Assembly (NCBI GenBank): GCA_022750355.1
Contig: JAKIVW010000024.1
Location: 1 to 17,268, forward strand
DNA: 17,268 bases
Source of the DNA: Thermoplasmata archaeon
Lineage (GTDB): Archaea; Thermoplasmatota; Thermoplasmata; Lutacidiplasmatales; UBA184
Direction: 5' to 3'
Shown: positions 1 through 8,000 of the stretch, piece by piece
Numbering within the stretch: the stretch's first letter is position 1
Layout of the letters: each line of letters opens with the position of its first letter
The notes under the pieces: model-generated
Told to the model about the DNA's origin: nothing
Seen by the model: only the letters and a program-made list of their open reading frames with translations
Databases searched by the model: none
Made by a program: the position numbers and the translations under genes

Positions 1-653
1 TGCAGGCGGACACCGAATTCGCCTCGATCCAACAGCATCGCCCCTGGCTCGACCGGGCGCCGACGCTGGAGGATCGGTGGATCGAATCACGGATCGTCGC
101 CGACGAGGCGCGCCACGGGCTCCAGGCCTGCCGGATCCTCCGGGACTTTGGCGAGACCGGCCAGAAGCACATCGACGAGCTGCTGCAGAAGCGCGAGGGA
201 CAGCACAAGCTCGACGCGTTCAACATGCCGTTCGACACCTGGGGTGACGTCGGTGCCTTCACCTGCTTTGTCGATCGAGTGGGCGTCTACCAGCTCCGTG
301 CCTTCCAGGAGTGCTCCTATGGACCGTTGGCCCGAGCGATGCCGCTCATGCTTTCCGAAGAGCAGTTGCATCTCAACTTCGGTTCGAGCGTCCTCCGGCG
401 GATGGTGCACGACGGCCCGAAGTACGCCGGTTCGAAGGAGGAGGCCCAGACTGCGGTGAACAAGTGGTACCCTCGGGCCCTGGACATGTTCGGCCACACG
501 AACTCGGAAACGAGCCGACGCGCGATCGAGTACGGGCTGAAGCGATGGACCAACGAGGAGGCGCGGGCGCGATACATCTCCGAGGTCTCCGGGCTGATGG
601 GGGGCGTCGGACTCGAACTCCCGCCCCCCGAATTCGACCGGCATGTCCTCTAG
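1..653 (+). CDS. paaA: 1,2-phenylacetyl-CoA epoxidase subunit A-like protein (PaaA/PaaC family), 5' end cut off
   Basis: The last 216 codons are visible, with the first complete codon at position 3 and the stop TAG at 651-653; the start lies outside the window. The fragment has the features of the ferritin-like di-iron subunit of the phenylacetyl-CoA ring epoxidase: an ExxH pair in 'DEARHG' (fragment residues 34-39) and a second in 'SEEQLHLNFG' (118-127), the spacing expected of two metal-binding helices, then the 'WYPRALDMFG' segment and a C-terminus ending in 'LELPPPEFDRHVL'. In known systems PaaA is the catalytic subunit that converts phenylacetyl-CoA to its 1,2-epoxide using O2, in the cytoplasm, with PaaB, PaaC and PaaE. 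Family usual length is about 310 residues, so roughly 90 are missing. The related benzoyl-CoA epoxidase BoxB cannot be fully excluded. No other paa gene is visible; the genes downstream are unrelated. Confidence 0.72.
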   Translation, partial: QADTEFASIQQHRPWLDRAPTLEDRWIESRIVADEARHGLQACRILRDFGETGQKHIDELLQKREGQHKLDAFNMPFDTWGDVGAFTCFVDRVGVYQLRAFQECSYGPLARAMPLMLSEEQLHLNFGSSVLRRMVHDGPKYAGSKEEAQTAVNKWYPRALDMFGHTNSETSRRAIEYGLKRWTNEEARARYISEVSGLMGGVGLELPPPEFDRHVL

Positions 654-661
654 CATCGACC

Positions 662-676
662 GGGCGCGGGGCGCCC
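662..676. repeat. Perfect 6-bp inverted repeat with 3-base spacer
   Basis: GGGCGC-GGG-GCGCCC lies 9 bases after the paaA-like stop codon and ends 15 bases before the TATA box of the next gene. It could form a transcript hairpin at the end of the paaA-like mRNA or be an operator for the next gene. There is no T-run directly behind it other than the TATA element. In DNA this rich in GC it may be chance. Confidence 0.3.
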
Positions 677-684
677 TCCGCCCT

Positions 685-722
685 CTAGCGGTTTTTAACG
701 GCACTTCGGTTCGCGCTGCTTT
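685..722 (+). promoter_or_regulatory. Archaeal TATA-box promoter of gene A, predicted leaderless
   Basis: The AT-rich run TTTTTAA (692-698) stands alone in a very GC-rich region, and its first base is 31 bases before the GTG start at 723. A TATA box at that distance places transcription initiation at or within a few bases of the start codon, so the mRNA is probably leaderless; no Shine-Dalgarno-like sequence precedes the GTG. The 17-base string CTAGCGGTTTTTAACGG (685-701) recurs exactly at 9740-9756, again 31 bases (T to G) before the GTG of the paralogous gene C. The 21 bases between this string and the start codon are not conserved, except in length. That pattern supports a functional TATA element. 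The transcription start is inferred. Confidence 0.72.
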
Positions 723-805
723 GTGTTCACGTCCGGGTTCCGCTCCCTGCTCCGGGGGCGGGCGAGCCCAGCCATGTCGGCGATCGTCATCGTGGCCCTC
801 TTCCT
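723..805 (+). repeat. 5'-end coding block repeated nearly exactly at the start of gene C
   Basis: The first 51 bases of gene A (723-773) are identical, synonymous positions included, to the first 51 of gene C (9778-9828). The next 32 bases (774-805 against 9829-9860) differ at only 4 positions, after which the genes diverge. The block encodes the start of the signal peptide, MFTSGFRSLLRGRASPA. Within it, CCGCTCC (740-746) can pair with GGGGCGG (755-761) as a 7-bp stem, one pair being G-U, with an 8-base loop; an alternative GGGC-GA-GCCC hairpin lies at 760-769. Either a constraint on the RNA 5' end or recent gene conversion would explain it. Confidence 0.75.
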
Positions 806-3800
806 CCTCTCGGGTCTCCTCGTCGGAATGATCAATGGCCGACCGGCACCCCTTTTTCCGACCGGTCCGGTGAGCGCGCCCGGGACCTCGACGTCGCCCC
901 CTGTCCTCACGGCGGTGCCGGGAGGTTCTCTGCACGTCACACCGGCCGTCCAGCACCTCACGGGCGAATTCTTCGAGAACAACAGTCACTACGCGAACCT
1001 CCCCCTGAACGAGACTCCGTGCCAATCCGGTTTCCGGAACACGACCTACGTCTACGTATTCCCGCCCTACACCGAGTACATCAACGACACCAACTTCGGA
1101 TTGAACTGCTACGCCGGCGCGCAAAGCCCCACCACCCTTTCCCTCGGAGGGAACCACATCGGCGTGGGGTACTCCGTCCTCAGCAACGTCTCGAAGGTGG
1201 GGTGCTCCAACTCCCCCGACCTGGAGACGTCGCAGATCGGTTTCCAGCTTTCTTCCGACGCCGGCGAGAACTTCGCGGCCCCGGTGTGGATCGGAAACAC
1301 GACGTGTGCCTATCTCAACGACCTCGAACCGTCCTTCACCCTCTCGACCAACGGGAACATCTACGGCACCTTCGTCGAGGCGAACGCCGGAAATGCGACC
1401 AACACGAGCATGCCGTTCGAGTACGCGAACCGCACGACCGACGCGCTCGCCTTCACCAGCTCTAGCACCGGCGGCACCTCCTTCACTGCCAGCAAGACCC
1501 TGGCCCTCGCGGGCATCGGGAATATCGCCCGGCCCGTGATCGGCGCCTCGGGCAATTCGATCTACATCGTTTATGAGAACATCAGCAACTCCTCGCTCGC
1601 CCTCCCGACGATCTATCCGTACCCCGCTCCCCACCCGATCGCCGTCGAGGCGATCGAGTCGACCGATGGCGGCGTGACCTGGCATGGCCCGTACATCCTG
1701 CCCGGCCTCAACGCTACCGCCGGCTGGAACGCCGCTTCCCCCTCCATCGCCGTGAACTCCCTCGGGGAGATCGCGGTGGCGTACGCGACGAACCGCTCGT
1801 GCTTCAACGGATTCCCGGGTTTCTGCAACGAGTACGGGGAGGACATCGTCGCCTCGACGTCCACGACCAACGGCACGAGCTGGTCGGCTCCGGTCCTGGT
1901 CGACAAGAACTCGACCGGGGAGTATCAGTGCGGCGGGTTCAACAACGACACCCTGCCCGCGGAGTGGTACTACTGCTACGCGTACCTGTTCCAATGGGAA
2001 CCCTCGACGTCCGTCGCGTGGAGCGACGTGAACCCGAACAACCTGTACGTCACCTGGGCCGGCGGGTACAGCTTCTACAACGCGAGCGACTTCTTCACCT
2101 TCTATGCCAGTTCGGGTGTCTTCGCGGCGGCCTCCAACGACGGAGGCGCGTCCTGGAACGACTCGATCGTTCGCGAGACGGTGAACCCCGGCTTCCTGCA
2201 GGCGTTCTTCTACGCCCCGACGGTCGGCGTCCGCAATGGATGGGTCTACGATTCCTACGCTGAATCGAACAACACCTACTGCTTCCCCGCGTGCGCCCCG
2301 GGGACCGTCGGGTCGACCTTCTGGCTCTCGACCAGCACCGACGGCACCACGTGGCTCCAGAACGTCACCCTCCTCGTCTCCAACCCGACCGTCTACGTCT
2401 ACAATGCCTATACCGGCTACACCGAGTCGATGGGCTTTACCTCGGGCGGACCGGTCGTCACGTTCAGCGACCCGCTAAGCTACACCGAGACCTTCTACGG
2501 GTTCGGCACGTTCAACCAATCCGGGTACACCTACTGGTTCAACGATACCGAATTCATCAACACCACGGGGTTCGCCGCCCTCACGACCGCGTTCGTTTGG
2601 GATGGGAACACGACCACCGTCAATTTCACCGAAACCGGTCTTCCGGCGGGCACTCGCTGGAACTTCTCGCTCGGCAGCGCCGACTTCTCGACGACCGCCA
2701 AGACCGTGGAGGTCACGAACGTCCCCACCGGACCGGGCCTCGCCATCACCGTTCCGTACATCCCGTATGCCTTCTGGAGCCGGTACTTCGGGACCCCGTC
2801 CTCCGGCTCGACTCCGGTGTTCGCCGGACCGACGAATGTGACGATCGCCTTCGCGAGTGAGTTCGGGATCACGATCACGTTCTCCCCGACCACGAGTCCG
2901 TTCTGGGACCTCTACTTCACCTTCAACGGCCAATACTACGAGAATTACAACTTCGGATGCGGACCCGGGTGCATGTTCGTCGACCCGGCGTTCCCGTGGT
3001 ACTTCCCGAACGGGACCGTGATGCACATCGCTCCCAACGAGTACCAGAGCGCGTGGCCGATCTCGGCGTGGACCGGGCAGGGGAACGGATCGTCGACCAA
3101 TTACGGCAATTCGACGACGTTCACGGTGAACGGGGTCATTAACGAGACCGCGCTCGCGGGAGCCTACGGTTCCTACAATGTGACGTTCGTGCCGGAGGGA
3201 TTGCCCGCGGGCACGCCGTACGATTTTACGTTCAACGGAACGTCCTACACCAACACCTCACCGAACCAGGTGACGATCCCCGGCATCGTCACCGGTAGCT
3301 ACGCCGTCTCGGGGATCCAAGCCCCCGGGAGCGGAGGGTACGAATACTTCGGTCAGGTCCCCGGCGGCGACGAGATCTACGTTCCCGCCACTCCCGTGGT
3401 CGACCTCAATTTCTCGTACGCCTATGTCGACCTCAGCGCCGCGGCGGGGGTTGTGACGTTCCAAGCCGGCGGGCTGGCCCCCGGAGACCCGTGGCAGATG
3501 TCGCTCAACGGCACGACGTACTCCAGCACGACCCCCTGGATCAACATCACCACCCGCCCGGGAACCTTCGCCGTCTCGGCGAACCCGATCGAGGCCGCCC
3601 TGAACGACACGGCGCAGTACACCCCCACGGGATTCGGACCGACCCAGGTGGTCGCGACCGGATCCACCTACCCGGTCTCCTACTCGCCGACCTACCGGGT
3701 CGACGCCCTCGCGAGCAACGGCGGGAGTGTTACCGGGGCCGGCTCCCACTGGCTCGCGCCGGGCGCCGCGGCCTCGTACACGGCCCACGCCGACGCGAAC

Positions 3801-5096
3801 TATGCGTTCCTGGGGTGGACCGGTACAGGACCCGGTTCGTATACCGGTCCCAGCGAGACCGCGAACATCACCGTGAACGGTCCGATCGTGGAGACGGCCA
3901 GTTTCGTGGCCCTGCCGGCGAACCGGTTCAACCTCACCTTCACGGCGGCGGGGCTGGGCACCGGGATCTGGTGGACCGTGAACGTGAACGGGGTCGGATA
4001 CTCGAGCTCGTCCAGTACGATCGTCGTCGGTAGTCTCTATCCCTGCAGCGCGGGCTCCTCGGGCACGTATGCGATCGGCGTCCCGCTCTCCTACAAGAAC
4101 GGCACGAGCGGGATTCGCTACGTCCCCTCGGGCTACCCCACCTCCGCCTGCACGACCGGCGCGACGCAACTGACGGTCACCTTCACCGAGCAGTTCCTCG
4201 TCACTCCCATCAGCACAGGTGGCGGAACCGCCCGGGTCCAGATCAACGGCGTTCCCTACTCCTCGCCCGCCTGGGTGAACGCGGGTTCCACGGCCGGAAT
4301 CGAGGCAAGCCCCACGGCCGGCTTTGCGTTCTCGGGCTGGGCCGGTGAGGGCGCCGGCAATTACACCGGTGTGCAGCCGAACGACGAGATCACTCCGACC
4401 GGCCCCGTAACGGAGGTCGCCTCGTTCTCGCTGATCGTCATCCCGCCGGCTCCGACGTACAGCGTGGACTTCCACGCGAGCAGCAATCTCCCCGCCGGCA
4501 CGTCGTGGACGCTGACCTTCAATTCGACCCAGTATTCGTCGAGCTCCTCCTGGATCAACGTGTCCGGCCTCGAGGTCAAGGACTACACGCTCGCGGTGCC
4601 GACCACCTACTCGAGCGACCACCTCACGGAGTTCACGCCGACCACCGCGACCACCACCGTGGACGTCATCGCGAACATCTCCGACCAGGTCGTCGATTTC
4701 TCGACCTCGTACTTCGTGAGCATCCAGACGACTCCGGGCGGGACCGTCGCCTCGCCGGGTGGCGCCTTCGTGGGTTTGGGAAAGACGGTGGTACTGAACG
4801 CCACCCCCAGTGTCGGATACATGCTGGTCGGTTGGAACGGAACCGGCACCGGGTCGTACAGCGGCCCCCTGGGTTTGACGTCGGTCGTGGTCGCCGGCCC
4901 CGTCACGGAGGTCGCTTCGTTCGCTCCCATCCCCGCGGCCAGCACTTCGAGTAACGGGCTCGGCTCCAATGCCGATGCCATCATCGTGGGCCTGGCCGTG
5001 GTCGGGCTCGTCGTGGGGGTCGCCGTCGGTTACGTCGTGTTCCGCCGCCGGAGCACGCCCCCCGAAACCGCGGATTCGTCGGGAGGCTCGCCATGA
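723..5096 (+). CDS. Giant membrane-anchored surface protein with sialidase-type propeller and ETGLP/InlB-like stalk (gene A)
   Basis: 1457 residues. The GTG start is chosen because the paralogue C begins identically and has no alternative; an ATG at 774 would remove the basic N-region of the signal peptide (Arg7, Arg11, Arg13; hydrophobic core about 19-37). After a Pro/Ser/Thr linker and 'GEFF' (about 81-84), a beta-propeller is marked by Asp-box motifs near residues 178, 313 (STDGGVTW), 380, 471 (SNDGGASW) and 538 (STDGTTWL). The stalk has ETGLP-type domains starting near 634, 823, 914, 1074 and 1252, and InlB-like repeats at about 991-1062, 1158-1235 and 1330-1400, plus a Cys-bearing variant near 730-810. 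A transmembrane helix (1418-1440), RRR stop-transfer and 14-residue tail end the protein. About fifty N-x-S/T sequons suggest heavy N-glycosylation. It probably displays the propeller outside the cell. No F/YRIP motif is seen, so sialidase activity is not claimed. Function unknown. Confidence 0.9.
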   Translation: MFTSGFRSLLRGRASPAMSAIVIVALFLLSGLLVGMINGRPAPLFPTGPVSAPGTSTSPPVLTAVPGGSLHVTPAVQHLTGEFFENNSHYANLPLNETPCQSGFRNTTYVYVFPPYTEYINDTNFGLNCYAGAQSPTTLSLGGNHIGVGYSVLSNVSKVGCSNSPDLETSQIGFQLSSDAGENFAAPVWIGNTTCAYLNDLEPSFTLSTNGNIYGTFVEANAGNATNTSMPFEYANRTTDALAFTSSSTGGTSFTASKTLALAGIGNIARPVIGASGNSIYIVYENISNSSLALPTIYPYPAPHPIAVEAIESTDGGVTWHGPYILPGLNATAGWNAASPSIAVNSLGEIAVAYATNRSCFNGFPGFCNEYGEDIVASTSTTNGTSWSAPVLVDKNSTGEYQCGGFNNDTLPAEWYYCYAYLFQWEPSTSVAWSDVNPNNLYVTWAGGYSFYNASDFFTFYASSGVFAAASNDGGASWNDSIVRETVNPGFLQAFFYAPTVGVRNGWVYDSYAESNNTYCFPACAPGTVGSTFWLSTSTDGTTWLQNVTLLVSNPTVYVYNAYTGYTESMGFTSGGPVVTFSDPLSYTETFYGFGTFNQSGYTYWFNDTEFINTTGFAALTTAFVWDGNTTTVNFTETGLPAGTRWNFSLGSADFSTTAKTVEVTNVPTGPGLAITVPYIPYAFWSRYFGTPSSGSTPVFAGPTNVTIAFASEFGITITFSPTTSPFWDLYFTFNGQYYENYNFGCGPGCMFVDPAFPWYFPNGTVMHIAPNEYQSAWPISAWTGQGNGSSTNYGNSTTFTVNGVINETALAGAYGSYNVTFVPEGLPAGTPYDFTFNGTSYTNTSPNQVTIPGIVTGSYAVSGIQAPGSGGYEYFGQVPGGDEIYVPATPVVDLNFSYAYVDLSAAAGVVTFQAGGLAPGDPWQMSLNGTTYSSTTPWINITTRPGTFAVSANPIEAALNDTAQYTPTGFGPTQVVATGSTYPVSYSPTYRVDALASNGGSVTGAGSHWLAPGAAASYTAHADANYAFLGWTGTGPGSYTGPSETANITVNGPIVETASFVALPANRFNLTFTAAGLGTGIWWTVNVNGVGYSSSSSTIVVGSLYPCSAGSSGTYAIGVPLSYKNGTSGIRYVPSGYPTSACTTGATQLTVTFTEQFLVTPISTGGGTARVQINGVPYSSPAWVNAGSTAGIEASPTAGFAFSGWAGEGAGNYTGVQPNDEITPTGPVTEVASFSLIVIPPAPTYSVDFHASSNLPAGTSWTLTFNSTQYSSSSSWINVSGLEVKDYTLAVPTTYSSDHLTEFTPTTATTTVDVIANISDQVVDFSTSYFVSIQTTPGGTVASPGGAFVGLGKTVVLNATPSVGYMLVGWNGTGTGSYSGPLGLTSVVVAGPVTEVASFAPIPAASTSSNGLGSNADAIIVGLAVVGLVVGVAVGYVVFRRRSTPPETADSSGGSP
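5081..5086 (+). promoter_or_regulatory. Shine-Dalgarno site GGGAGG for gene B
   Basis: GGGAGG sits inside the last codons of gene A, six bases before the ATG at 5093, and is complementary to the CCUCC core at the 3' end of archaeal 16S rRNA. The start overlaps the stop of gene A as ATGA. The same hexamer at the same spacing precedes gene D. It fixes the start of gene B and implies translational coupling to gene A. Confidence 0.75.
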
Positions 5097-8000
5097 GCTT
5101 CCTGGCGTTGGGCCGGCGCGTCCCGCGATTCTCCCGCGTGCCCTGGGGGATCTGCGTAGCGATCGTCGTGCTCCTCCTCGGAGCAGTCGTCCTGCCGCTC
5201 GCGTCGGGCACGAATTTCGGCTTCATCGCACCGTCGGCCGGGAGCCCTTCCGCTCCTTCGCATTCGACCTCGCTGACCGCTCCCGGCTCAGCGGGGGCGC
5301 AGTCGTCCATTGCCCCTCCCACCGGCAACCCTCCCGCCGCCTCCGGACCGGGAGTGTTCTTCGTGAACCACGCCGTCCCCGCGCCGCCGACCAACAACTC
5401 CACGTGCAACTATCTGTACTGGTCCCAGTCGTGCCTCAACAACACGGGGGGCCCCTCCATCGTCTCCACGCCCGCGGGCGTCATGGCGGCGGCCTACACG
5501 GCGTTCACGAACGCCACCGTCTGTCCGGCCGACAACAACCTGACCTACTCCGAGATCGGGATCACGACCTCGACCAACGGCGGCGGGAACTGGAGCGCCC
5601 CCTCCTACATCGGCAACCCGGACTGTTCGCAGGCGTTCAACTACACGAGCGCGATGACCCCGTCGATCACCGCCCTCGGGAACGGGACCCTCGTCCTCGC
5701 GTACATCGAGTACAACGCCACGACCGTCTCGTCCAACAACAACTGCCAGGCGTGGGACTGGTTCCCGTCCCTTGGCCCGTGCGAGGTCTACTACGCTCGA
5801 TTGGTGGTGACCCTCAGCTACGACAACGGCACGAACTGGACGATGCCCGTGGCGGTCAACTCGTCAAGCAACACAGGCCTCAACGCGAGTTTCGCCATGC
5901 CTGCCCAGCCGTCCATTGCCGCGGTGGGGCAGACGGTGTACCTCGCTTGGACCAACGAGACCCTCCCCTACTTTGACACCAACACTCCTCCCTCCATCGG
6001 CCTGAACATGGTCGTATCCACCGACGGGGCCCAGACGTGGGGCCCGCCCGTGCAGCTGCCGGTAGAAAGCGGTCCGTTCTACGGGTCGACGTCGTACGTG
6101 GCGTACGCTCCCGCCGTCCTCGTCGGGACCTCGGGGACCGTGTTCGTCACCTACTCCACGCACTTCCAGGAGAACACCACGGCGGCCTGCATTCCGGCGG
6201 GCTGTGCGGGATTCTACCCCTCCGAAACGATGGACGTCGTCCTCGCTCGCTCCGTCAACAACGGGAGCTCTTGGACGGTGTCGACGGTCGGCGCGAACGT
6301 ATGGGTGGATTGGAACGGCGGAGGGAGCTGGACGTTCGGGGGGCCGGGCACCCAGGTGAGCCCGGAGCCCGCGATCGCACAGGACTCGACCACGGGCGAG
6401 CTGTTCGTCACTTGGTCCGGTAGCGAGGTAGGATTGATCTGTTTCTCGGTAGGGAACTGCTACGTCGAGAGTGAATTCATGAACGTCTTCGTGGCCCACT
6501 CGACGAACGGCGGGTCCACGTGGTCCACTCCCCTCGCGATCGGGGATTCGGTCCTACAGCGGGACGCCGGAGCGAGGTCCGGAGAGTACCTGTTCCTCCC
6601 GTCCATCGGGGTCGGGAGTGGCGGGACGGTCTACGTCAGCGTCCAGTACACCAACGAGTCCGCGTGCCTGCCGCTCGGCGCCTGCGGTCTCCAGACCGAT
6701 ATCGTGTTCGAGTCGACGGACCACGGCGTGTCGTTCCCCGGGATCTTCTACCCGTACTCGATCGGCCAGTACGTCGGCTACCCCCTGTGGGACGGGTTCT
6801 CGACGTCGATGACGATCTACAACGGAACGCCGTACATGGCCTGGACGCAGGAGATCGCCCCGCCGCCGGGCTTCTTCTCCGGCGGCACCTCCCAAGTGGT
6901 CATTTCGTCCCCGTTCGAGGGAACCGGAGTCACGGTCAACTTCACCGAATCCGGACTGCCGGCCGGCAGCACCTGGGGCGTCGACCTTTCGGGGAACCTG
7001 CGGTCCGGCCTCGCCGCCACCACGCTCAGCGTGTCGGGCGTCCCGACGGGACAGAATGTCTCGTGGGCCGTTCCCTGGGTCAACGTGAGTTACGGCCGCG
7101 CCTTCGCGTCCCTCACCGCACCCGCGTCCCCGGGCGCGTTCTCGGCGAACACGACCATCGCGTCCTCTTACTCCGAGTACGTACTGCTCAACATCCTGAC
7201 CGTCCCGCCCGCCCAATCGGTGTATCCGTTCTGGTGCGGGGGAACCTCCGCCTTCTTCGGTGACTACTGCGGCAATCAGCAGGTCGCCCCGACCCCCGGA
7301 GGCCATTGGGTGCCGGTGAATACGAGCGTACCCTGGAGCGTGACCAACACCGGGTTCCCGAGCAACTGCTACTACTGCTACAACTACACGTTCCTGGCGT
7401 GGACCGGTTCGGGCAACGGAAGCTGGAACACGACGTTCCCGAACGGAAGTTCCGTCATCGCGGGCCCCGTGAACGAGACCGCGAGCTTCTCCGTCTCGTC
7501 CAGCTGCACCTTCGGCACCTGCACCAACCTGAGCTACACGTACTCCTTCCAGGAGATCGGACTACCGCTGGGAACCGCTTGGACGGTCACGCTCGGCGGA
7601 CTCACGTTGACGTCCATCACCAGCGCGATCGCCTTTTCGGACGGAGCCGGCCCGTACGCCTTTACCGTCTGGACGGTTCCCTTCAATGCGACCGAGTCGT
7701 GGGTCGGCTCGCCGAGCTACCCCTCCCCGATCACCTCGTTGCAGGGCGCGACGGAGACGGTCCGCTTCTTGCTGCTCAACGACACCTCCATCCCATCCGA
7801 AGTGACGTTCGGCGCGAGCGGGCTTCCCGCGGGCGTTAACTCGTGGGGACTGACGGTCAATGGCACCACCTACGGGATCCCGAGCACGAACGCTACCCTG
7901 GACCTGGGCAGCGGCAGTTTCCCCCTCAACGCTACGCCGGTCTACGGACCCGACCAGGTCGGCGGCTACCTCACCGGATTCCGGATCGCTCCGGAAGCCC

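Noticed and set aside
692..698. TTTTTAA as a T-rich terminator for the paaA-like gene
   Set aside because: The fixed distance to the GTG and exact recurrence at 9747 fit a TATA box better; a double role cannot be excluded.
774..776. ATG at 774 as the start of gene A
   Set aside because: It would remove the basic N-region of the signal peptide, and the paralogue C has GTT at this codon; the TATA spacing fits the GTG at 723.
87..1994. Long open frame on the minus strand (635 codons), and similar ones at 3258-4622, 8450-9694, 11368-12804 and 14844-16382
   Set aside because: They lie opposite well-supported genes, are rich in Arg, Gly, Val and Asp without domain features, and arise from G/C-rich third positions that rarely give stops on the other strand.
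723..5096. Thermopsin-type protease, because ETGLP-like domains also occur in thermopsin-related proteins
   Set aside because: The N-terminal part has Asp-box propeller motifs and no recognisable peptidase region.
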